Assembly: GCF_001274725.1 (NCBI RefSeq)
Contig: NZ_LGUF01000007.1
Span: forward strand, 1,505,187 to 1,569,186
Direction of reading: 5' to 3'
Source: Sporosarcina globispora
Lineage (GTDB): Bacteria; Bacillota; Bacilli; Bacillales; Cytobacillaceae
DNA length: 64,000 nucleotides
Shown here: positions 47,098 through 55,888 of the stretch, piece after piece
How positions within the stretch are numbered: position 1 is the stretch's first letter
Layout: each line of letters starts with the position of its first letter
Notes under the pieces: generated by a model
Databases searched by the model: none
Seen by the model: only the letters and a program-made list of their open reading frames with translations
What the model was told of the DNA's origin: nothing
Program-made: the position numbers and the translations under genes

Positions 47098-48174
47098 ATG
47101 AGCAATAATGAGCTAGATAAACTGCGTGATCGAGTGGATGAGCTGAATCTCCAGCTTTTAGCTTTGATCAATGAAAGAGCAGAACTTGTTCAAGAAATCG
47201 GAAGAGTAAAGGAAACACAAGGGGTTTATCGTTATGATCCTGTCCGAGAACGCAAGATGCTGGACTTGATAAAAGAGCATAATGACGGTCCTTTTGAAAA
47301 TTCAACAATTGAGCATATGTTCAAGGAAATTTTTAAAGCAGGTCTTGAACTTCAAAAAGATGACCATAGAAAAGCGCTTCTTGTTTCACGCAAAAAGAAG
47401 CCTGAAAATACGATTGTAGACTTAAAGGGTGTAAAAGTAGGGGACGGCAATCCTCATCTCGTTTTTGGCCCTTGTGCAGTTGAATCATATGAACAGGTGG
47501 CAACAGTTGCTGAAGCTGTAAAAGCAAAAGGACTTAAGCTTCTTCGCGGAGGCGCATATAAACCAAGAACATCGCCATATGATTTCCAGGGGCTTGGCCT
47601 TGAAGGGTTAAAAATCTTAAAAAGAGTGGCAGATGAATACGATCTGGCAGTTATTTCTGAAATCGTAAGCCCTAAAGATATTGAAACGGCTGTAAATTAT
47701 ATTGATGTCATTCAAATCGGTGCAAGAAACATGCAAAACTTCGAGCTATTAAAAGCAGCGGGTGCTGTAAACAAACCAGTGCTTTTAAAGCGCGGGATTG
47801 CAGCTACAATTGAGGAATTCATTAATGCAGCGGAATATATCATGTCCCAGGGGAATGGACAGATCATCCTATGTGAGCGCGGAATCCGCACATACGAACG
47901 GGCAACCCGCAATACATTGGATATTTCGGCAGTGCCAATTCTTAAGCAGGAAACACATTTGCCTGTACTTGTTGACGTTACTCATTCAACAGGCCGCAGA
48001 GATTTGCTTCTTCCTGCAGCAAAAGCAGCGCTGGCAATCGGCGCAGATGGCGTAATGGCAGAGGTTCATCCTGACCCGGCCGTTGCCCTTTCAGATTCAG
48101 CACAGCAAATGGACTTAAATCAATTTGATCAGTTTATGTCTGAACTCCAATCTTCAGCATTACTGAGAGTTTGA
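47098..48174 (+). CDS. aroA: bifunctional chorismate mutase/DAHP synthase
   Basis: 358 residues. An N-terminal AroQ-type chorismate mutase (about 1-90: [20 protein letters not shown]) is fused to a type I-beta DAHP synthase (about 100-355), as in B. subtilis AroA(G). The synthase half has [26 protein letters not shown], the metal residues in GPCA and [11 protein letters not shown], and MAEVHPDP. Chorismate and prephenate bind the mutase domain and inhibit the synthase in relatives. Start ATG follows GAAAGGAAGGGACAGGAA. Confidence 0.97.
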   Translation: MSNNELDKLRDRVDELNLQLLALINERAELVQEIGRVKETQGVYRYDPVRERKMLDLIKEHNDGPFENSTIEHMFKEIFKAGLELQKDDHRKALLVSRKKKPENTIVDLKGVKVGDGNPHLVFGPCAVESYEQVATVAEAVKAKGLKLLRGGAYKPRTSPYDFQGLGLEGLKILKRVADEYDLAVISEIVSPKDIETAVNYIDVIQIGARNMQNFELLKAAGAVNKPVLLKRGIAATIEEFINAAEYIMSQGNGQIILCERGIRTYERATRNTLDISAVPILKQETHLPVLVDVTHSTGRRDLLLPAAKAALAIGADGVMAEVHPDPAVALSDSAQQMDLNQFDQFMSELQSSALLRV

Positions 48175-48185
48175 CGCCTAATTAT

Positions 48186-48222
48186 GGAGCCTTCTGCTAT
48201 TTGCAGGAGGCTTTTTTATTTT
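48186..48222 (+). terminator. aroA terminator
   Basis: GAGCCTTCTGC/GCAGGAGGCTT stem and T-run. Confidence 0.92.
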
Positions 48223-48266
48223 TAGAGTTCAAATATAAGTTTTTTTCAAAAATACAAGCCTTGACA

Positions 48267-48295
48267 TTGCGGCAATTCCTGGACTGTCGTATGAT
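48267..48295 (+). promoter_or_regulatory. probable sigma-A promoter of ccpA
   Basis: TTGCGG (48267-48272), 17 bp, TATGAT (48290-48295). A TTGACA six bases further upstream is spaced too far (23 bp) to pair with this -10. Confidence 0.55.
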
Positions 48296-48419
48296 TAAAT
48301 ACATAATTGTACATGTGTAACCACTCACAAATTAGGATAAAAAATGAGTAGGTTATGTCGTATTGCTGTAAAATATTAAGTAATAGAAGTGACCGCTATT
48401 TAAAGAAGGAGTGTCAGTA

Positions 48420-49418
48420 ATGAATGTAACGATATACGATGTGGCAAGAGAAGCAAATGTATCAATGGCAACGGTTTCTCGTGTTGTAAATGGCAACCCG
48501 AATGTTAAACCAGCAACAAGAAAAAAAGTAATGGAAGTAATTGATCGGCTTGGATACCGCCCCAACGCCGTTGCAAGAGGATTGGCAAGCAAAAAAACAA
48601 CTACAGTCGGAGTGATTATTCCCGATATCTCCAGCACCTTTTTTGCAGAACTGGCAAGGGGCATAGAAGATATTGCGACCATGTATAAATACAATATCAT
48701 TCTAAGCAACTCCGACCAAAATATTGAGAAAGAGCTGCACCTGCTTAATACTATGCTCGGAAAACAGGTGGATGGAATAGTGTTCATGGGCGGCAATATT
48801 ACGTCCGAGCATGTTGAAGAGTTTGAAAAGTCACCGGTACCAATCGTACTGTCAGGCTCTATTGAAGAAACAGGCAAAATTCCATCTGTAAACATTAATT
48901 ATGAACAGGCATCATTTGATGCTACTAAATCATTTATTGAGAAAGGCCATAAAGATGTGGCTATTGTAGTGGGACCTCTCCGCGAGCCGATCAATAAGGA
49001 GAAAAAGCTAGCAGGCTATAAGCGGGCACTTGAAGAAGCTGAAATGTCCTACCGCGAAGAATTGGTGGTTGAAGGAGATTATACTTACGATTCAGGTATA
49101 GAAGCCCTTGAAAAGCTTATTGAGGCAAATCCGCGTCCAACAGCTATTTTTGCAGGATCTGATGAAATGGCATTGGGAATTGTCCATGGGGCGGAAGATA
49201 AAGGCTTTAATATCCCTAAAGACTTTGAGGTCATCAGCTCTGACAATACGAGATTGGCATTGATGGTCCGTCCTCAGCTGACATCAGTCGTACAGCCATT
49301 GTACGATATCGGTGCAGTTGCCATGAGATTGCTTACGAAACTTATGAATAAAGAATCAGTTGATGAACAAATTGTTGTACTCCCTCACCGAATTGAAGAA
49401 CGAAGCTCAACTAAATGA
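48420..49418 (+). CDS. ccpA: catabolite control protein A
   Basis: 332 residues. LacI/GalR-family regulator that, with Ser46-phosphorylated HPr, binds cre sites to repress or activate carbon genes. The N-terminal HTH ([22 protein letters not shown]) and hinge helix ([18 protein letters not shown]) fit CcpA. The C-terminal core is a periplasmic-binding-protein fold. ATG at 48420 has AAGGAG at 9 bases; a GTG at 48411 abuts it. cre-like sites at 2156 and 53785 in this window are likely targets. motPS follows, as in the known ccpA-motPS order. Confidence 0.97.
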   Translation: MNVTIYDVAREANVSMATVSRVVNGNPNVKPATRKKVMEVIDRLGYRPNAVARGLASKKTTTVGVIIPDISSTFFAELARGIEDIATMYKYNIILSNSDQNIEKELHLLNTMLGKQVDGIVFMGGNITSEHVEEFEKSPVPIVLSGSIEETGKIPSVNINYEQASFDATKSFIEKGHKDVAIVVGPLREPINKEKKLAGYKRALEEAEMSYREELVVEGDYTYDSGIEALEKLIEANPRPTAIFAGSDEMALGIVHGAEDKGFNIPKDFEVISSDNTRLALMVRPQLTSVVQPLYDIGAVAMRLLTKLMNKESVDEQIVVLPHRIEERSSTK

Positions 49419-49438
49419 GAAAAATGCCGATATAACAG

Positions 49439-49480
49439 AAAAGCGGAAGCGCCTTAATTTGAAAGGCGTTTCTTTCTGTC
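49439..49480 (+). terminator. ccpA terminator built on an R1 end
   Basis: GAAGCGCC/GGCGTTTC stem followed by TTTCT. Its left arm, AAAAGCGGAAGCGCC (49439-49453), is the exact reverse complement of the R1 right end. Confidence 0.7.
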
Positions 49481-49551
49481 AACTTTTAAGCTGTACCTAT
49501 TATTGGGGACATTAGACCTTTAGATAATGCAATGGATCAGGGAGAGAGAGT

Positions 49552-50370
49552 ATGAGAAAGTTTGATTTTTTAACACCTGCAGGGTTAATGGTGGGCCTGG
49601 CTATGCTGATTTTTGGGATCATGTGGAATGGAGGAGCAGATGGGTTTTTATCATTTGTTGACTTTTCTTCTATTCTTATTGTGTTAGGCGGTTTGATTGC
49701 CGGGCTGCTTGTAAGTTTTCCTTTAAAAGATATCCGGCATATGGCCAATGTATTTAAGCAGGTTTTTTCCAGTGAAGAACAAAGCGTTGGCGAGCTGATT
49801 GGGATTTTTGTCAAACTCTCTGAACGTGCCCGGCGCGAAGGGCTGTTATCGCTGGAGGCTGAGGCTGAGAAGGTGGAAGATCCTTTCATAAGGAAAGGCA
49901 TTTATCTGGCTGTGGACGGCATTGAGCCAGATGTCATTACTGACATTATGAATGCCGAAATTATGGCGATGGAAGAGAGACACAGAAAAGGCAGAAGCAT
50001 TCTCGAGAAAGCCGGTGAATACGCTCCGGCATGGGGAATGATAGGAACCTTGATCGGGCTGGTCCTGATGCTTAAAAATCTAAATGACCCCTCCACTCTT
50101 GGGCCCAATATGGCCATTGCCTTATTGACTACTTTATATGGCTCCCTGCTTGCCAATCTGATTTTTCTGCCGATGGCAGCAAAGCTGGCTTTAAAGACAG
50201 AGAAGGAAGTTTTTTTGAAGGAGATTATTATTGAAGGTGTCATCGGTGTTCAATCCGGGCAAAATCCAAAGATTGTAGAGGCGAAGCTGAGTGCCTTTTT
50301 ATCCTCGGAGGAACGGAGAGAGCTGGAGAAAGCAGTAAACGCAGGGGAGGCACTGGATTATGAAGCCTAG
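49552..50370 (+). CDS. motP: flagellar motor stator protein MotP (sodium type)
   Basis: 272 residues, four membrane spans. With MotS it forms the Na+-driven stator that turns the flagellum. The MotA-family basic cytoplasmic loop ([12 protein letters not shown]) and the [23 protein letters not shown] segment with the conserved proline are present. Ranked as MotP rather than MotA by its neighbours ccpA and motS. Start ATG follows GGGAGAGAGAGT. Overlaps motS by 11 bp, so equal synthesis is expected. Confidence 0.93.
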   Translation: MRKFDFLTPAGLMVGLAMLIFGIMWNGGADGFLSFVDFSSILIVLGGLIAGLLVSFPLKDIRHMANVFKQVFSSEEQSVGELIGIFVKLSERARREGLLSLEAEAEKVEDPFIRKGIYLAVDGIEPDVITDIMNAEIMAMEERHRKGRSILEKAGEYAPAWGMIGTLIGLVLMLKNLNDPSTLGPNMAIALLTTLYGSLLANLIFLPMAAKLALKTEKEVFLKEIIIEGVIGVQSGQNPKIVEAKLSAFLSSEERRELEKAVNAGEALDYEA

Positions 50371-51097
50371 GCGAAGGTCTCCTGAGCCTCCAAAAGGTGC
50401 CCCAAGATGGATGGTGACTTTCTCAGATCTCGTCACACTAATATTAGTATTTTTTATTCTGCTATTTTCGATGTCACAGATTGATTTAATGAAGTTTCAG
50501 GTGATATCCGACTCTTTTAGGGACAAGCAGGTGCTGGATTTCCAGCCGTCCATCATTCCTGCAGAGAACCCAGGCCAAAATGAAGATATTAAAGAAAATG
50601 AAGACAGTGGGCAATCGGATTCGCTTGATGAGCTTCTGATGGAAATTCAGTCATTTCTCGAGGAGAACGGCTTAGAAAAAGTTATTGTGGCAAACAGGAC
50701 GGAGCGGGGCGTCGTTCTCGTGCTGCAGGAACAGGTTTTATTCGAATCCGGAGATGCCAGTCTGCTAGACAGCTCATACCTTTTCCTGGATAAAGTAGGA
50801 GCCCTATTGGCAAACATGCCCAACCTCGTGAAGGTGGAAGGGCATACGGATGACCGGCCCATAACTACTTACAGATATCCATCCAATTGGGAGTTATCTG
50901 CTGCCAGGGCAAGTACTGTAATCAGATATCTGACAGAAAGTCATAATCTTGACAGCCACAGGTTTATGGCTATCGGATACGGGGAAACCCGTCCAATCGT
51001 CCCTAATTCCGGACCGGAGAACTGGGAGAAAAACAGGCGTGTTGAAATCATTATTTCCGATCCAAAATTTGATGAAGATACCAATATTCATAAATAA
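50360..51097 (+). CDS. motS: flagellar motor stator protein MotS (sodium type)
   Basis: 245 residues. One N-terminal span carries the ion-binding aspartate Asp23 in [17 protein letters not shown]; a valine follows in this segment, as in other sodium-type MotS. The C-terminal OmpA-like domain ([19 protein letters not shown]) binds peptidoglycan. The start lies inside motP. Between the span and OmpA domain is an acidic plug-like linker. It is closed by two hairpins. Confidence 0.93.
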   Translation: MKPRRRSPEPPKGAPRWMVTFSDLVTLILVFFILLFSMSQIDLMKFQVISDSFRDKQVLDFQPSIIPAENPGQNEDIKENEDSGQSDSLDELLMEIQSFLEENGLEKVIVANRTERGVVLVLQEQVLFESGDASLLDSSYLFLDKVGALLANMPNLVKVEGHTDDRPITTYRYPSNWELSAARASTVIRYLTESHNLDSHRFMAIGYGETRPIVPNSGPENWEKNRRVEIIISDPKFDEDTNIHK

Positions 51098-51098
51098 T

Positions 51099-51178
51099 AA
51101 CAGGTCTGGCAGTGCCAGGCCTGTTTACGTGCAGAAAAGAAAAGCGGCCGGTAAACGAATGTTCCCGGCCGTTTTTCT
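51099..51178. terminator. two hairpin terminators between motS and acuC
   Basis: AACAGGTCTGGC/GCCAGGCCTGTTT at 51099-51126 and AGCGGCCGG/CCCGGCCGTTTTTC at about 51141-51178. The second also overlaps the 3' end of acuC. Confidence 0.82.
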
Positions 51179-52350
51179 TATAAGGACTCTGTCATTGATC
51201 TATTCCGGATCGGATAAAGAGCTTTGTCCACTGTCTGGGCATTTTTTTCAGTTATTTCGTTTTTACGGGGGATTGGCTTATATAAATCAGCCGGGTCATC
51301 CCATTCCAGGGGAAGGGGTACAGGAGCATGTTCTTTCCACTTATCGATCCATTCAGCTGGGATATTGCCGTAACAATTAGAGTTTTCAGTCATTTCAAGC
51401 CAAATCATGGCCCATGCCCGTGGAACAACCCTCCAAATATCATAGCCGCCTCCACCGACGGCAATCCATTTCCCGCCACAATATTCATGGGCAATTTGAT
51501 GTGCCAGTTTTGGAATCTCTCTATAAATTTTTATGGTAGATGACAAATGTGTAAGAGGGTCAAGATAATGTGCATCAGCCCCATTTTGCGTAAGAATCAC
51601 ATCCGGCTTAAAAAATTCCGCAACCTCCCGAAAAGCTGTAAGGTATGCGTGAAGCCAAGAATCATCTTCAGTAAATGCATCCACAGGGATATTGAAAGAA
51701 AATCCATATCCTTTCCCTTGTCCTCGCTCATTTACATTTCCTGTTCCAGGGAAAAGGTATCTGCCTGTTTCATGGATCGACAATGTGCATACATCTGGAT
51801 CATCATAAAATGACCACTGGACACCATCACCATGATGGGCATCTGTATCAACATACAGGATACGTGCTTTATACTTCTCCTGTATATACTTAATTGCTAC
51901 GGAGCTATCGTTGTAGATGCAAAATCCAGATGCTTTTCCCCGAAAACCGTGGTGAAGGCCTCCGCCCAGATGGAGTGCATGCTTAGCGCGGCCGCTCATG
52001 ACAGCATCAACGGCTGCAAGGGTGCCTCCTACTAAAAGTGAGCTTGCTTCGTGCATATTCGGAAAAATAGGTGTATCCTCTGTTCCGAGACCATAGTTTT
52101 CGCCAACATCTTCGGGAAGATGCCCTCGGCCGGCGAGCTTGACAGCATTCACATAATTAGGATCATGAATCAAGTGAAGCTCTTCATCGGAAACCTGGCG
52201 AGGAGGTATTATATGACAGTCCTCGATGGCATTTATATTTTTGAGCAAATCGAGTGTCAGTTTCAGCCTTATCTGATTAAAAGGATGATTTTTGCTGAAT
52301 TTGTAGTTCAGCAGGTCTTCCGAATAAACAAATACTGAATCATGTGTCAT
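51178..52350 (-). CDS. acuC: acetoin utilization deacetylase AcuC
   Basis: 390 residues, class I HDAC-like. Removes the acetyl group from acetyl-CoA synthetase, opposing AcuA. Zinc and catalytic residues are visible: [33 protein letters not shown], and [10 protein letters not shown], plus the late GGGGYD. ATG at 52350 overlaps the acuB TGA (ATGA), which implies coupling; an upstream start would overlap acuB further. Third gene of acuABC. Confidence 0.95.
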   Translation of the reverse strand: MTHDSVFVYSEDLLNYKFSKNHPFNQIRLKLTLDLLKNINAIEDCHIIPPRQVSDEELHLIHDPNYVNAVKLAGRGHLPEDVGENYGLGTEDTPIFPNMHEASSLLVGGTLAAVDAVMSGRAKHALHLGGGLHHGFRGKASGFCIYNDSSVAIKYIQEKYKARILYVDTDAHHGDGVQWSFYDDPDVCTLSIHETGRYLFPGTGNVNERGQGKGYGFSFNIPVDAFTEDDSWLHAYLTAFREVAEFFKPDVILTQNGADAHYLDPLTHLSSTIKIYREIPKLAHQIAHEYCGGKWIAVGGGGYDIWRVVPRAWAMIWLEMTENSNCYGNIPAEWIDKWKEHAPVPLPLEWDDPADLYKPIPRKNEITEKNAQTVDKALYPIRNRSMTESL

Positions 52351-52994
52351 AGTGAAATCCCCGGCAGATTTGGCCATAAAACATGGTGACCTGCTTTTTT
52401 CAAATCTTCAACTACAAGAGTAGGGTTCATTGTCTGTACTCTTATCACCAGTATTTTGTATTTATCATCCGTTTTGTCAGGGTAAACAAGGACACTCTGA
52501 ATATTTGCCTTTCTTTTGCAGATAACTTCAGCGATTTCAAATAGCATGCCTGCCCTGTTTGGCACCTTTACTTCAATTTGTGATCCTGGCTGATGAGCTC
52601 CTGTCAACTGAACTAATGTATGGAGCAAATCGGTTTCTGTAACAATTCCAACTAGCTTATTATCTTTTAAAATTGGCAGGCATCCGATTCGCTGCTCATA
52701 AAAAACCGCCGCAATCTCTTCAGCAAAATCAAGAGGGTGCCCTGTGATGATATCTGTCTTCATTATCATTTTTAATGGTCTCTGCAGATCTTCCTTAAAC
52801 AGTTCTGTATGAAATATGGAAGGTGTGGCATCGCGAATGTCTCTATCTGTTACTAGTCCCTGCAATCTGCCCTCTTCATCTGTTATCGGCAAATGCCGTA
52901 TTCTTTTTTCATTCATAATTCTTATGGCGTCGGCGATGCTATCTTCTTTTGACAAGGCAGTGACATCCGTTTTCATAATTTCTTCAACAATCAC
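52347..52994 (-). CDS. acuB: acetoin utilization protein AcuB (CBS-CBS-ACT)
   Basis: 215 residues. Two CBS domains (about 1-60 and 75-135) form one Bateman module for adenine nucleotides, followed by a C-terminal ACT-like region (about 140-210, [18 protein letters not shown]). The activity of AcuB is unknown. A GTG start at 52994 with AAGGAGG upstream gives the [11 protein letters not shown]-terminus expected for AcuB; a longer version starting at 53030 is rejected. Confidence 0.92.
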   Translation of the reverse strand: MIVEEIMKTDVTALSKEDSIADAIRIMNEKRIRHLPITDEEGRLQGLVTDRDIRDATPSIFHTELFKEDLQRPLKMIMKTDIITGHPLDFAEEIAAVFYEQRIGCLPILKDNKLVGIVTETDLLHTLVQLTGAHQPGSQIEVKVPNRAGMLFEIAEVICKRKANIQSVLVYPDKTDDKYKILVIRVQTMNPTLVVEDLKKAGHHVLWPNLPGISL

Positions 52995-53091
52995 TTTAAA
53001 TGCCTCCTTATAAAAAATATGGAGATACATTCATGCCGAAAACTAGTTTGAATCCAAGCATGAATTATGTATTGACGCTACCTGAAAAAAT

Positions 53092-53724
53092 TTAATACAT
53101 AAAGCGGTTCATAAAGCGCAAGCGGTCAAATTGCTGCACTGAATCCGGATCTACTCTTTTTCCAATGCGGGCCATTAGGCAATTTGCAGGGTGAGAACTG
53201 ATTTCCGGATCATCTGTGGCATACCATTCAAGACCGCCTGCATTCATCATCTTTTCCATGATTTTTCGATATTCCCATACATTCAGGCCAGTTCCTTTTA
53301 AATCCCAGTGCCAATAATATTCAGTCGTTATCACGATATAATCTTCCATTGCATCATCCATCATGGATACTTTCAGCAGGTTCTTGCCTGTCCCAGAACC
53401 TCGGAAAGCAGGGATCACTTCAATGGCGCCCAATTCTATTAGATTATCCATTTTCCCTTCAGACCAGCGCTCAAGCGGATCTGGATACAAGTAAGTAACA
53501 TAGCCGACAATGGTATGCCTGTCACGGGCTACTATAATTTTTCCTTCCGGCAATCCGGCAATCTCAACAAGGGCTTTATGCTGCTGAGCCGGAGGCCTGA
53601 AAGCTACAAGATCTTTATGAAACTCATAATCTGCTAATTTTTCAGGTGAAATAGGCCCCTCGATGATTAATTTTCCATTGGCTGTTTTTAATTCCTTTGC
53701 ATTATACGTTTTTTTATGTTCCAT
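53092..53724 (-). CDS. acuA: protein acetyltransferase AcuA
   Basis: 210 residues. GNAT-fold enzyme that acetylates Lys549 of acetyl-CoA synthetase and switches it off. The acetyl-CoA loop is AFRGSGTGKNLL. It is the first gene of acuABC, divergent from its substrate gene acsA. Start ATG at 53724 is preceded by a GGCGGTGAAT stretch. The last 20 residues are basic. acuB follows about 100 bp later. Confidence 0.95.
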   Translation of the reverse strand: MEHKKTYNAKELKTANGKLIIEGPISPEKLADYEFHKDLVAFRPPAQQHKALVEIAGLPEGKIIVARDRHTIVGYVTYLYPDPLERWSEGKMDNLIELGAIEVIPAFRGSGTGKNLLKVSMMDDAMEDYIVITTEYYWHWDLKGTGLNVWEYRKIMEKMMNAGGLEWYATDDPEISSHPANCLMARIGKRVDPDSVQQFDRLRFMNRFMY

Positions 53725-53762
53725 TTATTCACCGCCCAATAGACATGATCAATGTAACTTCT

Positions 53763-53798
53763 ATTATACATAAAAACACAAAGGATAAAGCGCTTTCA
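53763..53798 (-). promoter_or_regulatory. acuA promoter with overlapping cre site
   Basis: On the minus strand, TATAAT occupies 53763-53768. A cre-like TGAAAGCGCTTTAT (53785-53798, 12 of 14 positions) sits at the -35 region. CcpA bound there would block RNA polymerase, consistent with glucose repression of acuABC in B. subtilis. Confidence 0.7.
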
Positions 53799-53885
53799 CA
53801 TAATTTTCTGTTTAATTTAAAAAAGTTTGTGACAATTTATTAATTGGTTCGCAAGTAATTTTTTTTAGCTCCAAATTTTTAAAAA

Positions 53886-53914
53886 TTGAGAAAATATAAT
53901 GTTTATACTATAAT
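53886..53914 (+). promoter_or_regulatory. sigma-A promoter of acsA
   Basis: TTGAGA (53886-53891), 17 bp, TATAAT (53909-53914), 34 bp before the acsA start. Confidence 0.8.
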
Positions 53915-53948
53915 AATATCAAAACTTAAATAAGGGGGATATCGATAT

Positions 53949-55667
53949 ATGAAATTGGAAGCGCTGCCAGTAACACAAGGGGACTTCAATTTAAAAAGCT
54001 ATGATGAGCTTTATGAAAATTTTAACTGGGCTGATGCGGAAAAAGAATTTTCCTGGAAAGAAACCGGGCGCATGAATATGGCCTATGAGGCCATTGACCG
54101 TCATGCGGAATCTTTCAGGAAAAATAAGGTTGCCCTTTATTATCGCGATGGACAGAGAAATGAGAAATATACATTCAAAGAAATGAAGGAACTTTCCAAT
54201 AAAGCAGGAAATGCATTAAAAGCCTATGGTGATGTTGAAAAAGGAGATAGAGTGTTCATCTTTATGCCGCGTTCCCCAGAGCTTTATTTTGCCGTATTGG
54301 GGGCTATTAAGCTGGGAGCCATTGTAGGCCCTCTGTTTGAAGCTTTCATGGAAGGAGCAGTCCGTGACAGACTTGATGACAGTGAAGCAAAAGTCCTGAT
54401 TACAACACCTGAGCTTTTGGAGCGTGTGCCTGTCGATCAGCTGCCTGCCTTAAAGCATGTTTTTCTTGTTGGGGAAAATATCGAGGAAACAGGGCCATAT
54501 GTTGATTTTAATAAAAGAATGGCGGAATCGAGCAGGAAGCTGCCAATTGAATGGGTTGATGGAAAAGATGGCCTTATTTTGCACTATACTTCCGGTTCCA
54601 CAGGCAAGCCAAAAGGAGTGCTGCATGTACATAATGCAATGATTCAGCATTATCAGACCGCTAAATGGGTGCTGGACTTAAAAGAAGAAGATGTATATTG
54701 GTGCACTGCTGACCCGGGATGGGTAACCGGTACTTCATATGGCATTTTCGGCCCTTGGCTGACAGGGACTTCAAACCTTATTGTTGGAGGCAGGTTCAAC
54801 CCGGAGACTTGGTATAAAATGATTGAGGAGTATGGAGTCACAGTGTGGTACAGTGCTCCAACCGCTTTCCGCATGCTGATGGGGGCGGGCGATGAAGTTG
54901 TGAAAAAGTTTGATTTAAGCTCCCTTCGTCATGTCCTCAGTGTCGGGGAACCATTAAATCCTGAGGTAGTCAGATGGGGAATGAAAGTGTTCAATATGCG
55001 CATCCATGATACGTGGTGGATGACTGAAACAGGTGCACAGCTCATTTGTAACTATCCTTGCATGGAAATTAAGCCGGGATCCATGGGCAAGCCGATTCCG
55101 GGTGTTATAGCAGCCATAGTCGATGATCAGGGTAATGAGCTGCCGCAAAACCGCATGGGGAACCTTGCAATTAAAAAAGGCTGGCCTTCCATGATGCATA
55201 CCATCTGGAATAACGAGCAAAAATATGAATCTTATTTTATGCCAGGTGACTGGTATGTTTCGGGAGACTCTGCTTATATGGATGAAGATGGATATTTCTG
55301 GTTCCAGGGCCGTGTAGATGACGTTATCATGACATCCGGTGAGCGTGTAGGGCCGTTTGAAGTAGAGAGCAAGCTGATTGAACATCCAGCTGTTGCAGAA
55401 GCTGGAGTTATCGGCAAGCCGGATCCTGTCCGCGGTGAAATTATTAAAGCATTTGTTGCTTTACGAGACGGACATGAACCTACTGAGGAATTAGTGGAAG
55501 AAATCCGCCAATTCGTTAAGAAAGGCCTTGCTGCTCACGCTGCCCCGCGTGAAATCGAATTCCGCGACAAACTTCCAAAAACCCGCAGCGGTAAAATCAT
55601 GCGCCGTGTGCTTAAGGCATGGGAGCTGGACCTGCCAACTGGCGATTTGTCTACAATGGAAGATTAA
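53949..55667 (+). CDS. acsA: acetyl-CoA synthetase (AMP-forming)
   Basis: 572 residues. Activates acetate to acetyl-CoA through acetyl-AMP. The P-loop-like YTSGSTGKPKG, DTWWMTETG and SGDSAYMDEDGYFWFQGR blocks identify an acyl-CoA synthetase of the AcsA type. The C-terminal RSGKIMRR holds Lys549, the residue AcuA acetylates in B. subtilis, at the same number. Divergent from acuABC, the matching control operon. Start ATG follows AAGGGGGATATCGATAT. Confidence 0.96.
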   Translation: MKLEALPVTQGDFNLKSYDELYENFNWADAEKEFSWKETGRMNMAYEAIDRHAESFRKNKVALYYRDGQRNEKYTFKEMKELSNKAGNALKAYGDVEKGDRVFIFMPRSPELYFAVLGAIKLGAIVGPLFEAFMEGAVRDRLDDSEAKVLITTPELLERVPVDQLPALKHVFLVGENIEETGPYVDFNKRMAESSRKLPIEWVDGKDGLILHYTSGSTGKPKGVLHVHNAMIQHYQTAKWVLDLKEEDVYWCTADPGWVTGTSYGIFGPWLTGTSNLIVGGRFNPETWYKMIEEYGVTVWYSAPTAFRMLMGAGDEVVKKFDLSSLRHVLSVGEPLNPEVVRWGMKVFNMRIHDTWWMTETGAQLICNYPCMEIKPGSMGKPIPGVIAAIVDDQGNELPQNRMGNLAIKKGWPSMMHTIWNNEQKYESYFMPGDWYVSGDSAYMDEDGYFWFQGRVDDVIMTSGERVGPFEVESKLIEHPAVAEAGVIGKPDPVRGEIIKAFVALRDGHEPTEELVEEIRQFVKKGLAAHAAPREIEFRDKLPKTRSGKIMRRVLKAWELDLPTGDLSTMED

Positions 55668-55672
55668 GAGAG

Positions 55673-55711
55673 AGAAGACCGCTGCTTCAATAAGCAGCGG
55701 TCTTCTTTTTG
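55673..55711 (+). terminator. acsA terminator
   Basis: AGAAGACCGCTGCTT/AGCAGCGGTCTTCT stem and T-run. Confidence 0.93.
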
Positions 55712-55824
55712 TTGTTTCGAGAGGGTGGGAATAACGCAACTGATAAAGAAGTAAAGTTCAAAAAAGTTTAAATTAGGAAACTATTAGCCAGGGAAGAAAA
55801 AATTCATTAATTTCAAATTTACCT

Positions 55825-55883
55825 AAAGAAAAAGCAGAATTCCAAGCCCTATTTGGGGTTAATGGAATTCTGCTTTTCTTTAA
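55825..55883 (-). terminator. class A PBP terminator
   Basis: AAAGAAAAGCAGAATTCCA and its complement flank an 18-base inner region that itself forms CCCTATTTGGGG. T-runs on both strands; it is placed right after the PBP stop. Confidence 0.85.
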
Positions 55884-55888
55884 TTATT

